A stretch of 64,000 nucleotides of DNA from Evansella sp. LMS18 (GTDB lineage: Bacteria; Bacillota; Bacilli; Bacillales; Salisediminibacteriaceae): NCBI RefSeq assembly GCF_024362785.1, contig NZ_CP093301.1, positions 2,294,001 to 2,358,000 on the forward strand, given 5' to 3'. The notes below the pieces were generated by a model. The model did not search any database, was not told the DNA's origin, and saw only the letters and a program-made list of their open reading frames with translations. Position 1 is the first letter of the stretch, and every line of letters begins with the position of its first letter. Positions 53,529-61,739 of the stretch are shown one piece after another. The translations under genes were made by a program, and so were the position numbers.

Positions 53529-54526
53529 GCAAAAAACCAATTATCGGGATTACAATGGGCGACGCAGCAGGTGTCGGACCGGAAATTATCGTAAAAAGCC
53601 TTCAAAGCAAAGAACTTTATGATCAGGCGCATCCTATTGTCATCGGTGATGCCAAGATGTTAAAGCGGGCAGCGGAAATACTAAAAACAGATATTACAAT
53701 CAAAGAGATTAATGGGGATTCAGACCTTACAGCAACGCAATTTGGCGAAGTAGCTTGCTATGATTTGAATATCCTTCCGGAAGATCTGCCGATTGGTCAG
53801 GTTTCTTCCGAAGCAGGCCATGGTGCATTTGAATATTTGCGCACTGCCATTGAACTAGCAAACGAGGAAAAAATCGATGCTATCTGTACGGCACCTTTAA
53901 ACAAGGAAGCACTTCATAAAGGCGGACATATCTATCCAGGCCACACAGAAATACTTGCTGAATTAACAAATACAAAAGACTTTTCCATGATGCTCTCTTC
54001 TCCAAAACTTAAAGTTATCCATGTAACAACACATGTGGGGATAATTGACGCAATTAATATGATTAACCCTGAACGAGTGTATGATGTTATTCGTTTAGCA
54101 CACGATACTCTGTCTAAATCAGGCATTAACAAGCCTAAAATCGGGGTGTGCGGAATCAACCCTCATGCTGGGGAAAACGGATTATTTGGCTACGGGGAAG
54201 AAGAAGAAAAAATCATTCCTGCAGTTGAGCGTGCGCAAGGGGAAGACATCGACGTTGAAGGCCCTCTGCCTGCAGATACTCTATTCTTCCGTGCCCAGCG
54301 AGGCGACTTTGATATCGTTGTCGCTATGTACCACGACCAGGGACACGGCCCAATCAAAGTATTGGGACTTGAAGCCGGTGTAAACATTACTGTGGGACTG
54401 CCAATCATCAGAACAAGTGTAGACCACGGAACGGCATTTGATATTGCCGGCACAGGAATCGCTGATGAAAGGAGCTTACTTGAAGCTCTTAGACAGGCGA
54501 TTGAACTGGCACCACAGCGAGATTAA
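53525..54526 (+). CDS. pdxA2: PdxA2-type 4-phospho-D-threonate/erythronate dehydrogenase
   Basis: A 333-residue NAD-dependent PdxA homologue: GITMGDAAGVGPEI, PLNKEALHKGGHIYPGHTE and YHDQGHGPIKVLGL mark the metal and substrate sites. Next to a DUF1537 kinase it is PdxA2, which oxidises and decarboxylates the 4-phospho sugar acid to dihydroxyacetone phosphate, rather than the vitamin B6 enzyme PdxA. With the kinase and permease this makes a complete short route. Confidence 0.9.
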   Translation: MSKKPIIGITMGDAAGVGPEIIVKSLQSKELYDQAHPIVIGDAKMLKRAAEILKTDITIKEINGDSDLTATQFGEVACYDLNILPEDLPIGQVSSEAGHGAFEYLRTAIELANEEKIDAICTAPLNKEALHKGGHIYPGHTEILAELTNTKDFSMMLSSPKLKVIHVTTHVGIIDAINMINPERVYDVIRLAHDTLSKSGINKPKIGVCGINPHAGENGLFGYGEEEEKIIPAVERAQGEDIDVEGPLPADTLFFRAQRGDFDIVVAMYHDQGHGPIKVLGLEAGVNITVGLPIIRTSVDHGTAFDIAGTGIADERSLLEALRQAIELAPQRD

Positions 54527-54529
54527 TTT

Positions 54530-54594
54530 GAAAATAAAAAGCTGCCTCAGGAGGATGCATTAATTAATGTGTGACTCCGGGGCGGCTTTTTTGT
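54530..54594 (+). terminator. Rho-independent terminator
   Basis: Imperfect stem (about 54538-54553 with 54576-54588) framed by AAAAAGC and GGCTTTTTT, shortly after the PdxA2 stop. Confidence 0.7.
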
Positions 54595-54671
54595 TGTGTG
54601 GCTGGTTTTTCGGAATTATCAATGGTTGGTACCGTTGTGTCGTTGAAACTCGTTGTAATGAGGGAGGCATT

Positions 54672-54910
54672 AACCGCGAAACCGAAAGTGCTGCCAGGGA
54701 AAAGGTTGTCCAACCAGCGCAACGGCATTCAACCTGCGAAATAGGGCTTTCAACTTGCGAAAAAGGCAGTCCAACCAGTGAAGTGGTATCCTACCAGCGA
54801 ATTTGAAGGGCCAACCTGCGAAATTAGACGGCCCACTTGCGAAAAAGGCAGTCCAACCTGTTAAGTGGAAACCAACCTGCGAAATAGAGAACCTAACCTG
54901 CGAAGCGCCA
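54672..54910. repeat. Degenerate minisatellite, 19/21-bp units
   Basis: From about 54711 roughly ten units, 19 or 21 bp long, begin with CAACCTGCGAA or variants (CAACCAGCG, CAACTTGCG, CTACCAGCG, CCACTTGCG). A more worn unit lies near 54672. They lie between the acid-sugar operon and the YjcZ-like gene. No coding role seen. Confidence 0.75.
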
Positions 54911-54972
54911 AACAGATATCCCACTCCGTATGTAAAAAGGGGGACCGATTCAGCCCCCCATGTAATCAAACT

Positions 54973-55170
54973 TTAAAAACTAATCACTGCTCCAATTATT
55001 ACGAGCAGGATAAAGAGTACGAGAATTAACGCAAATCCTCCGGCGAATCCGCCGCCGTGGCCTGCTCCGTATCCAGCGACTGGCATTCCGCATCCAAAAC
55101 CTGCGCCATGGTGTCCGTAAGCTCCTGGCCCACCAGCAACGCCTCCTGGGTAACTACCGTATCCAGACAA
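54973..55170 (-). CDS. YjcZ family sporulation-type small protein
   Basis: About 65 residues: Gly/Tyr/His-rich N terminus (MSGYGSYPGG) and a single C-terminal membrane segment (FALILVLFILLVIIGAVI), the YjcZ pattern in which an N-terminal Gly-rich part precedes one transmembrane helix. The TTG at 55170 fits GAGGAG seven bases upstream; longer frames upstream do not look native. Such proteins are linked to sporulation in Bacillus, with unknown precise function. Confidence 0.82.
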   Translation of the reverse strand: MSGYGSYPGGVAGGPGAYGHHGAGFGCGMPVAGYGAGHGGGFAGGFALILVLFILLVIIGAVISF

Positions 55171-55408
55171 AAAACCACTCCTCAATTTGTGTTTGTGTGA
55201 ACAGCCTTTGTTCACTACATTAATTATCCTATGGGAGAGGGGCAAAAATGTTTGGACGAATGGCCATTAATTTTGCGACTTTGTTGCAAAAGGAAATGAG
55301 AGGCTAAACCAGGAGCAACCCATTAAAGACTTCAGGAAAATATGATTGGTTTACAGGCGATGTACAAGCATATATTTAGATTAAAAGACATTTGAGAGGA
55401 TGAGCCAT

Positions 55409-55666
55409 ATGGGCAATGTGAAAATTCCTTTGGTTATGGGTGCCTTAGCTTTGCTGTTTGCCTATTTTCCTTATTTCCAAGTATACCTTCAAAAAACCGC
55501 AAGCATTTCAGGCATCGTTATTGCAGTTGTGGGCCTGGCCCTTTTAACGAGGTGCAGAGGTATCAAGCTGGAGTATGCAGTGTTGGTATTTGCCTCATGT
55601 ATTATGGGAGGTTACACATCTTTCCTGAAGTTATTATATTTTCTGCCCGCCTATCAGCTGCTTTGA
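55409..55666 (+). CDS. Small hypothetical membrane protein
   Basis: About 85 residues with three hydrophobic segments (about 6-22, 30-46 and 52-75), basic residues between the second and third (LLTRCRGIKLEY). Not recognised. The ATG at 55409 has GAGAGG nine bases upstream; the ATG at 55400 abuts that site. Isolated gene. Confidence 0.55.
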   Translation: MGNVKIPLVMGALALLFAYFPYFQVYLQKTASISGIVIAVVGLALLTRCRGIKLEYAVLVFASCIMGGYTSFLKLLYFLPAYQLL

Positions 55667-55776
55667 CCAGATAGACCTGTTCAAGTCTTTTTAGTTTATG
55701 GCCGCATGTATGGGGAAGTGCTATACCAAGGGGCACTTTGTAAGGGGCGGTGGTGTGTAAACTAAGGAGGCAGCTG

Positions 55777-56247
55777 ATGAAAATTCTGTTCATTATTAGC
55801 GGTGCTTTATTTTTATTAACAGGCTGTTTTACAGATTACGAAGAGGAATACATGGAAGAGCAGGACGGTATTTATTATGGTATTGAATATACGGTGGATG
55901 AGGAACTGGATGCACGGTTAGTTATAGACAATCAATCGGATTATGATGTTTTTGTCGGTACGGGGACAAGGGATCTTGGAGGGATTTCTCTTTATAGAGG
56001 GGCGGAATTGCTGATCTCTGAGCCTGAGCTCATAAACGATAACCTGGAGACAATTCGGGTAAATGCAGGTGAGAGGGAAACAGGATCCTCACTAAATTTC
56101 GAGATAGAACCTGGAGTTACGTATACAATTACAGGAAATCCTTTGCATAGCTTAAGTCTTATTGATGGGGATGCGAGCAGCCCGGAGCCAATTATTGAAA
56201 TTGGTGAAGCGAACTCGATAGAGGTGGAAGTAATGTTAAATCCATAA
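55777..56247 (+). CDS. Hypothetical lipoprotein
   Basis: About 156 residues with a lipoprotein signal (MKILFIISGALFLLTGC, lipobox LTGC) and an exported acidic beta-rich domain (DARLVIDNQSDYDVFVGTG, YRGAELLISEPEL, ITGNPLHSLSLIDG), resembling an immunoglobulin-like fold. Not recognised. The ATG at 55777 follows AAGGAGGCAGCTG. Terminated by a strong hairpin. Confidence 0.7.
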   Translation: MKILFIISGALFLLTGCFTDYEEEYMEEQDGIYYGIEYTVDEELDARLVIDNQSDYDVFVGTGTRDLGGISLYRGAELLISEPELINDNLETIRVNAGERETGSSLNFEIEPGVTYTITGNPLHSLSLIDGDASSPEPIIEIGEANSIEVEVMLNP

Positions 56248-56256
56248 AGTTTTTGT

Positions 56257-56287
56257 AAAAAGCCGCAAGTTTTATGCGGCTTTTTTT
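56257..56287 (+). terminator. Rho-independent terminator
   Basis: Perfect 11-bp stem (56257-56267 with 56275-56285), 7-nt loop, T7 tail. Confidence 0.9.
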
Positions 56288-56325
56288 AGTGATTTGAATA
56301 GCCGGAATTATAAAATCTGTCGAAT

Positions 56326-56349
56326 GCCTAATGCAATACTGTATTAGGC
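56326..56349. promoter_or_regulatory. Inverted repeat upstream of unknown gene
   Basis: GCCTAAT (56326-56332) faces ATTAGGC (56343-56349) across 10 bp that contain a second dyad, AATAC-T-GTATT overlapping the right arm. About 160 bp before the gene at 56509. Possible operator; nothing else supports it. Confidence 0.35.
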
Positions 56350-56508
56350 TCGGTTAGCTTTTAATCAAACGTTTGTTTAACTTTTATTTGACATTACCCG
56401 GGAAATATCAACTAAATTCGCAACTTCTGTATACAGTAGAAATAGTGAGCAAGAGTCAGTAGGAATTGATAAAATGTGTGAAAGTAGAATACAAACAGGA
56501 GGCGGAGA

Positions 56509-56823
56509 ATGAAAATAAATTTAATCATTTTTGTCACATCCATCAAAGAAGAAGACAACATTGGAACACTGATGATGAAGACAGTGGAATCGGATTTCCG
56601 ACCAGTTCAGGGTGACATACTCGATGACCCGGGGTTCCATCCAGGTTTTCACAACGGATATGAAGTGGTGAAGGTCACAATCAATTATGCATCTGGTGAA
56701 TGCTTTGTTTCCCTGCAGCCATTGGTAATAGACAGAGAGGAAATTAAGGCAGAGACATACATAGACAGGCTTAAGGCTAACGGATGGCATGCGGTGGCCA
56801 AAGATGAATTGATGGCGGATTAG
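56509..56823 (+). CDS. Hypothetical protein
   Basis: A 104-residue soluble-looking protein, not recognised. An alternating strand pattern (INLIIFVTSIKEE; GYEVVKVTINYASGECFVSL) and a C-terminal amphipathic helix (AETYIDRLKANGWHAVAKDE) suggest a small alpha/beta fold. AGGAGGCGGAG precedes the ATG, a very strong ribosome site, which supports expression. Followed by a hairpin terminator. Confidence 0.6.
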   Translation: MKINLIIFVTSIKEEDNIGTLMMKTVESDFRPVQGDILDDPGFHPGFHNGYEVVKVTINYASGECFVSLQPLVIDREEIKAETYIDRLKANGWHAVAKDELMAD

Positions 56824-56921
56824 ATACCACATTCTGTCTTCAAAACGAAGAGCCTGCAGAAGCCTCTGTTTCAGCCAGTTAAGGAAATACTAACTGTGAA
56901 AAAATAATTATGAATTAACAA

Positions 56922-56955
56922 CGCCCAGGCTTCCAATCCACCTGGGCGATTTATT
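56922..56955 (+). terminator. Rho-independent terminator
   Basis: Perfect 8-bp stem (CGCCCAGG with CCTGGGCG), 11-nt loop, followed by ATTTATT. Confidence 0.65.
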
Positions 56956-57073
56956 ATGAAACCATAATTTAATTCCACCTGTTGTTAAGAAGGGGGAATC
57001 ACAGAATACTTTAGATGTTAAGACAAATAATAAACACAGGAGAATTACGATATTTACATATCGGAGGGATTGG

Positions 57074-58081
57074 ATGGTACACCATAATGCGGATCTGACG
57101 TCTTCAGAAATTGCTCATATATGGGAATCATATATGGCCGATACGATGAACATTTGCATAATGAATCATTTTTCAACAAACGTGAAAGATGAAGAAATAA
57201 AAGAAATTATACAGCATAGCAAAGCACTATCTGAAGAACACTTAATTTCGCTGGCTTCCATTTTCGAAAAAGAAGGGATTCCACTCCCGCAAGGTTTTAC
57301 GGAAGATGATGTGAATGCCAACGCGCCGAGACTGTTTTCTGATGTTATGTACTTAAGGTACCTAAAGTATATGGGGAAAACAGGTACTGATTTGAACAGT
57401 ATGGCTTATGGTACGTCTTTTCGGGAGGATATAAGAGCTTTTTTCATGTCTGCTCTGAAGGAAAGTGCCGATTTGTACGACAAAGTCATAAGGTTAATGG
57501 AGGCCAAGGGATTGCTTACTCGCACACCTCTCATTGCTTACCCGGAAAACACTGAGTTCATCCAGGACGACGAAGGGTTTTTAGGAGGATACCTGACGTT
57601 ACAAAAAAGGCCCTTGCTTGCCATGGAGGTAACACATCTGGCCAATAATATCGATGCCAATTCCATCGGCAAGAAATTAATGGACGGTTTCGCACAGGTT
57701 TGTGAGTCAAAAGAAGTGAGGGGGCATCTCCAGAATGGCTCAGAGTTAGCATATGAAATTATGAAAACGCTGGAGGAAAAACTGGAAGAAAACGAAACGG
57801 ATCCCCCGGTTTCCTCAGATGTAGTGATTACTGACAGCACTGTTGCTCCCTTTTCAGACAAACTGATATTGAGCTTCACTTCTTCACTGACAGCTCTGTC
57901 CATAACTAAGGTTGGGCAGGCGATTTCCGCTAGTCCCCGAAGTGATCTAGTCGCGGAGTATACGCAGCTGACTGCACAGATTCTTAAATACAGCCATGAT
58001 GGAGCGAAGATCTCCATAAAAAATAACTGGCTGGAAAAGCCTCCTCAAACCCTGGACAGGCATAAACTTATGGAGGGGTGA
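57074..58081 (+). CDS. DUF3231 family protein
   Basis: A 335-residue helical protein made of two ferritin-like halves (about 1-165 and 170-335). Each half begins with a LTSSEIAHIWESYMADTM-like helix pair; the N-terminal half has an ALSEEHLISLASIFEKEGIPLP stretch (ends ALSEEHL and GIPLP) typical of DUF3231, found mostly in spore-forming Bacilli. The second half has LPMEL-like VTHLANNIDANSIG. Exact role unknown; coat or stress association is possible. GGAGGGATTGG precedes the ATG. Confidence 0.82.
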   Translation: MVHHNADLTSSEIAHIWESYMADTMNICIMNHFSTNVKDEEIKEIIQHSKALSEEHLISLASIFEKEGIPLPQGFTEDDVNANAPRLFSDVMYLRYLKYMGKTGTDLNSMAYGTSFREDIRAFFMSALKESADLYDKVIRLMEAKGLLTRTPLIAYPENTEFIQDDEGFLGGYLTLQKRPLLAMEVTHLANNIDANSIGKKLMDGFAQVCESKEVRGHLQNGSELAYEIMKTLEEKLEENETDPPVSSDVVITDSTVAPFSDKLILSFTSSLTALSITKVGQAISASPRSDLVAEYTQLTAQILKYSHDGAKISIKNNWLEKPPQTLDRHKLMEG

Positions 58082-58091
58082 GGGACCACCC

Positions 58092-58130
58092 AAAAAATGC
58101 TTTCTGGCTCTTTGCTTCGGGCATTTTTTT
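58092..58130 (+). terminator. Rho-independent terminator
   Basis: AAAAAATGC and GCATTTTTTT form a 9-bp stem across a 20-nt loop, 10 bp after the DUF3231 stop. Confidence 0.65.
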
Positions 58131-58138
58131 GAAACAGG

Positions 58139-58228
58139 CCGGACAGGATTTTGGACATCCGCATTTCATTCTGGTTACCATAGGCATAAGCCAAAACTTC
58201 GGACAGCTCGTCCTGTCCGTTTTTTTCA
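58139..58228 (+). promoter_or_regulatory. Leader with competing hairpins and intrinsic terminator
   Basis: CTGTCCG at 58213-58219, followed by T8, can pair with CGGACAG at 58200-58206 (7 bp, short terminator) or, extended to TCCTGTCCG, with CGGACAGGA at 58140-58148 (9 bp, enclosing 62 nt). An inner TTTTGG/CCAAAA pair (58149-58154 with 58191-58196) lies inside. The element ends 15 bp before the start of the NAD(P)-binding protein gene, as in attenuators. Confidence 0.4.
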
Positions 58229-58243
58229 GAAAGGGTGGATAAA

Positions 58244-58894
58244 ATGAAAGTACTTATAGTTGGTGCAAACGGACAGATTGGAAAACATTTAGTTTCCTTT
58301 ATTAAAGATAATGAGAATCTGCAAGTGAAAGCAATGATCCGGAAAGAGGAGCAAGCCTCCTACTTTGAAGATTTGGGAGCGGAAACTGTTGTGGTGGATC
58401 TGGAAGGTGACATCGATACAATCGCTAAAGCTGCTGAGGGAGTGGACGCTGTTGTATTTACAGCCGGATCCGGTCCGCACACCGGAAAAGACAAAACCAT
58501 TATGGTGGACTTAGACGGCGCCGTCAAAACAGTGGAAGCCGCTAAAAAGGCGGGAGTCAAGCGATTTATCATGATTAGCTCGTTTGATACGAGACGCCAG
58601 GCGATCCTTGATGCTCCTGATTCCTTCGCTCCATATGTGGCAGCAAAGCATTACGCCGATGAATGGCTGAGAGACACGGACCTGGATTATACGATTATCC
58701 ATCCTGGAGCGCTCACAAATGACGAGGGGACAGGCTCTGTAAAAGTCGGGAATGACCTCGAGGTTGCAGAAGTTCCACGTGAAGATGTGGCGAAGGTCAT
58801 CGTTGCCACGTTAGAAAATGACTCAACGATCGGGAAGGAATTTCAGGTAGTCGGCGGGGAAACAGCAGTGGGTGAAGCGGTGAAATCTGTTTAA
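58244..58894 (+). CDS. NAD(P)-binding SDR-like oxidoreductase (YhfK/YwnB type)
   Basis: About 216 residues with the extended-SDR nucleotide motif MKVLIVGANGQIGKHLV (GxxGxxG), NmrA-like VVFTAGSGPHTG, MISSFDTRR and the catalytic-region YVAAKHYADEWL. Proteins of this kind act as sugar-nucleotide-independent NAD(P)H-dependent reductases or flavin reductases; the substrate is unknown. ATG at 58244 with AAAGGGTGG upstream. A terminator-like leader precedes the gene. Confidence 0.82.
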   Translation: MKVLIVGANGQIGKHLVSFIKDNENLQVKAMIRKEEQASYFEDLGAETVVVDLEGDIDTIAKAAEGVDAVVFTAGSGPHTGKDKTIMVDLDGAVKTVEAAKKAGVKRFIMISSFDTRRQAILDAPDSFAPYVAAKHYADEWLRDTDLDYTIIHPGALTNDEGTGSVKVGNDLEVAEVPREDVAKVIVATLENDSTIGKEFQVVGGETAVGEAVKSV

Positions 58895-58907
58895 TCTAAT
58901 CAGCTTT

Positions 58908-58948
58908 TAAAAAGGCAATTTACCGGCATGGTGAATTGTCTTTTTTAT
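58908..58948 (+). terminator. Rho-independent terminator
   Basis: 13-bp stem with two G-U/mismatch positions (58912-58924 with 58930-58942), short loop, T6 tail. Confidence 0.75.
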
Positions 58949-59062
58949 GCTTGTCTTTTCCTGTATCCTGCGGAAAAATCCGCTAATAAGGCTGGAAAAA
59001 TACTAATCGCATATCTCATAAAGAAGTGTAAAAAGGGCATTTTAATTAATGGAGGTGGTTCT

Positions 59063-59560
59063 ATGAAGGATAGAGCTTTATTAAATATACTCACTGTCAT
59101 CGGAATAGGCGGAAGTATCTTTTTTTTATTAAGAAAAAGAGCAGACTTAAAAGACTGGTTTCTTATTTATCTTATAAAAACTTTAGTTTCTACCTTAATA
59201 GATGGACCAGTAATAAAAAGAAAATATTTGCAGTACCCGGTGCGCTATTTCCCAAAATTATTTGACTCTAATATTGTTTTTTTGTACATATTATTTCCTT
59301 TATCGTGCGTAATGTATAATCAATTCACCTATAAAATGAGTCTGCTGAAGTCGTTCTTGAGTGTTTTTCTCTTCAGCGGACCGATGACACTATTAGAAAA
59401 CTGGATGGAAAAAAATACTGGGTTAGTCGAATATAATAAAGGCTGGAACGGGGTTTTTACTTTTTCCGTTCTCTCGTTTACTTTTTTACTCGTTAAAGGC
59501 TGCATTGAATTCATTCGTTTCCTGGATAATAATTTCGGCATGAGAGAAGAAGTGCAATAG
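59063..59560 (+). CDS. CBO0543 family membrane protein
   Basis: A 165-residue protein with four to five hydrophobic segments and the CBO0543 traits RKYLQYPVRYFPKLFDSN and a C-terminal MTLLENWMEKNTGLVEYNKGW (ends MTLLENW and YNKGW). Small multi-pass proteins of this family are frequent in spore-forming Bacillota; function unknown. The ATG at 59063 follows GGAGGTGG and is preferred to an upstream 45-codon extension. Confidence 0.82.
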   Translation: MKDRALLNILTVIGIGGSIFFLLRKRADLKDWFLIYLIKTLVSTLIDGPVIKRKYLQYPVRYFPKLFDSNIVFLYILFPLSCVMYNQFTYKMSLLKSFLSVFLFSGPMTLLENWMEKNTGLVEYNKGWNGVFTFSVLSFTFLLVKGCIEFIRFLDNNFGMREEVQ

Positions 59561-59676
59561 CACCGATCTGCAGCCGTGGCACCAGAAGGCTTTCTGAAAC
59601 AACGAGGAGAGTCTATTGACATTATAACCATTTTGAGGTAAATTTTAGGTAACGAATTTAATGACAAGATCATATT

Positions 59677-59842
59677 TTTCTTATCCAGAGAGGTGGAGGG
59701 ACTGGCCCTTGGAAACCTCGGCAGCGGACTTTAATAAGTACTGTGCCAAATCCAGCAAGCAGATGCTTGGCAGATGAGAAGAGCGATAAACGGATTTTAC
59801 TGTGACTGCCTCTTCTTATTTGTTAGAAGAGGCTTTTCTTTT
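59677..59842 (+). ncRNA. SAM-I (S-box) riboswitch with expression-platform terminator
   Basis: The aptamer runs 59677-59779. P1 pairs TTCTTATC (59677-59684) with GATGAGAA (59772-59779). The conserved core GGAGGGACTGGCCC is at 59694-59707, followed by GAAACC, GGCAGC and GTGCCAAATCC. The platform terminator pairs GCCTCTTC (59807-59814) with GAAGAGGC (59825-59832), then TTTTCTTTTT. The P1 3' strand GAGAAGAG can pair with CTCTTC of the terminator, the usual antiterminator switch. High SAM should stop transcription of the gene at 59952. Confidence 0.93.
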
Positions 59843-59951
59843 TGCTCTTTTTCAGGAAGTAGAGACCTTCAAAAACGAACAGCAGACATTTTGGATTCTG
59901 CAAAAGGCGGATGGGAAAGGATGATCGATGGAACCTTAGGGAGGGATTGTT

Positions 59952-60110
59952 ATGACAGGAAAATTTCAGACTTGCAGCGTGGATGATAAAAATGCTCTGA
60001 TTGGCACACTTCTTGAACGAGGCGTGTACAAAAAAGGTGAGCAGCAGTTATACGAGCTTAGTGTGGAGGATCTGAAAGAAATTTTGTATACGATAGAAGA
60101 GCGGAATTAA
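59952..60110 (+). CDS. FbpA-like small protein downstream of S-box
   Basis: A 52-residue protein: N-terminal Cys-containing segment, then LIGTLLERGVYKKGEQQLYELSVEDLKEIL (ends LIGTLLERG and EDLKEIL). This matches the Fur-regulated basic protein FbpA family, whose members show LI-x-LI-x-x-GIYKK and QLYELTL. In B. subtilis FbpA works in the iron-sparing response with the FsrA RNA. GGGAGGG lies five bases before the ATG. It is preceded by an S-box and followed by a strong hairpin terminator (60211-60266), so it looks monocistronic. Confidence 0.75.
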   Translation: MTGKFQTCSVDDKNALIGTLLERGVYKKGEQQLYELSVEDLKEILYTIEERN

Positions 60111-60210
60111 GCTTGAAACAGCTGCTGGAAACTTCCTGGTGCCGCAGCGTAAAAAAACAGCCAGAGAGAATAATTGTGGCCTTCTTGTCTTAAATGATTA
60201 GTATATATAT

Positions 60211-60267
60211 GCAGTTCAGTTCAGGAGTACATAATTTGTATTCTTAAAAACTGAGCTGCTTTTTTAT
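60211..60267 (+). terminator. Rho-independent terminator
   Basis: 11-bp stem (60211-60221 with 60249-60259) with a 27-nt loop and T7 tail, about 100 bp after the FbpA-like gene. Confidence 0.7.
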
Positions 60268-60531
60268 TGATAATTAGTTCTGGTACATATGTGAGTGCTT
60301 TATCAATGAAATAGAGACCAAGCGCATTCCGTCCCCTTTCTTATGGGGAAACTTATTTTTCTTAAAAAGCAAATAATTATTATAATAAAATTTTTTGCCC
60401 TCCACCATACAGATGTAAACGCTTTATACGAAAAAATCCCAAAAATTGAAATTGACTGAAAACTATATTTGGATTATTATTTTTAGTATTCTTTCACAGA
60501 AAAATACTATCAAGAAAGTAAGGTGTATCAT
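60268..60531 (+). promoter_or_regulatory. Promoter and cre-like site of permease/M20 operon
   Basis: SigA-type promoter TTGACT (60452-60457), 17 bp, TATTAT (60475-60480). Upstream, 60414-60427 (TGTAAACGCTTTAT) matches the cre consensus at 12 of 14 positions. The rest holds no gene. TAAGGTG precedes the permease ATG. Confidence 0.6.
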
Positions 60532-61722
60532 ATGTCACAGATGTTAGCTTTAGTTATTTTAACTCTCATTTTATTCATTGGAGATTTTATCTCAGCACGC
60601 ACAAAGGCCTGGGTGCCGTCGATTTTCGTTTGTGCGGTGCTGTTCCTGATAGGCTACTGGACATTCTTTCCGGAAGATATTGTGGCGACAGCGGGTATCC
60701 CTGCAGTTGTGGCAACGATGATGATGTATTTGTTAATAACAAATATGGGAACATTACTCTCTCTTAATCAATTGAAAAAACAGTGGAAGACGATCGTGAT
60801 TGCCCTCTCTGGAATTTTAGGGGTTATTGCGATGTTAATGACTGTGGGTACCTTTTTATTCGGCTTTCAGACAATGGTCGTTGCAGTACCACCTTTAGTG
60901 GGCGGCGTTGTATCTTCCTTAATTATGTCAGAAGCAGCCAGTACTGCAGGATTAACTACTCTAGCGGTATTTGCGATTGTCATCTACGTGGTACAGGGTT
61001 TCGCCGGCTATCCAATTACATCGTTTCTCTTAAAAAAAGAAGGGAAAAGGCTATTGGAACTGTATCGCAATGGACAACTGGAAAAGCAGGAAACGGACCA
61101 GTCGGAAGAAGTTGCTGCGACAGTTGAAGAAGGTGCTGCCAGATGGAAGATGCCAGAAAAGTATAATACGAATTTCTATAAGTTTTTCAAGCTTACGTTA
61201 GTAGCTTACCTTGCTTATCTTACTTCTACTTTGTTAGCACCAATTGTCAATATCAGTCCATTCATCCTTTGCTTATTGTTCGGGGTCATTGCTTCCAGTG
61301 CAGGGTTCCTTGAAAGGCAAGTATTGCAAAAAGCGAATGGTTTTGGATTTGCCCTTCTGGCGTTAATGCTGTTTATCTTTGACGGGTTGAATAAAGCAAC
61401 TCCAGCTATGATGCTGGGTATCTTGTTTCCAATTATCGGTACAATTGCTGTTGGTCTTATCGGCATGTACATTTTCTCTGCCATCGTCGGAAAAATCCTG
61501 AAAGTGAGTAAGAATATGGCGTTTGCCGTATCATTAACCGCATTATATGGTTTCCCGGCTGATTACATAATACCGAAAGAAGTAGTCAATTCCCTAACAG
61601 AAGATGAAAGAGAAAGAGACGTGATACTGAGCCATATACTGCCGCCAATGCTGGTTGGAGGGTTCATTACGGTTACAATTGTATCGGTTGTATTAGCTGG
61701 AATCTTCGCTGGCTTCTTATAA
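60532..61722 (+). CDS. Multi-pass permease of unknown substrate
   Basis: About 396 residues with ten or more membrane segments in two halves, joined by an acidic cytoplasmic loop (about residues 175-215). The layout resembles Na+/glutamate-type or DUF819-type permeases, with Gly-rich VPPLVGGVVSSLIM near the first half's end; I do not recognise a specific family. The following M20 amidase genes suggest it imports an N-carbamoyl or N-acyl amino acid, or exports the product. ATG at 60532 is preferred to the GTG at 60523 because TAAGGTG then has normal spacing. Confidence 0.7.
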   Translation: MSQMLALVILTLILFIGDFISARTKAWVPSIFVCAVLFLIGYWTFFPEDIVATAGIPAVVATMMMYLLITNMGTLLSLNQLKKQWKTIVIALSGILGVIAMLMTVGTFLFGFQTMVVAVPPLVGGVVSSLIMSEAASTAGLTTLAVFAIVIYVVQGFAGYPITSFLLKKEGKRLLELYRNGQLEKQETDQSEEVAATVEEGAARWKMPEKYNTNFYKFFKLTLVAYLAYLTSTLLAPIVNISPFILCLLFGVIASSAGFLERQVLQKANGFGFALLALMLFIFDGLNKATPAMMLGILFPIIGTIAVGLIGMYIFSAIVGKILKVSKNMAFAVSLTALYGFPADYIIPKEVVNSLTEDERERDVILSHILPPMLVGGFITVTIVSVVLAGIFAGFL

Positions 61723-61739
61723 AAAAGGGAGGAATTAAT

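Noticed and set aside
59774-59986. 70-codon frame inside the S-box region
   Set aside because: It runs through the riboswitch terminator hairpin and overlaps the FbpA-like start; no protein features.
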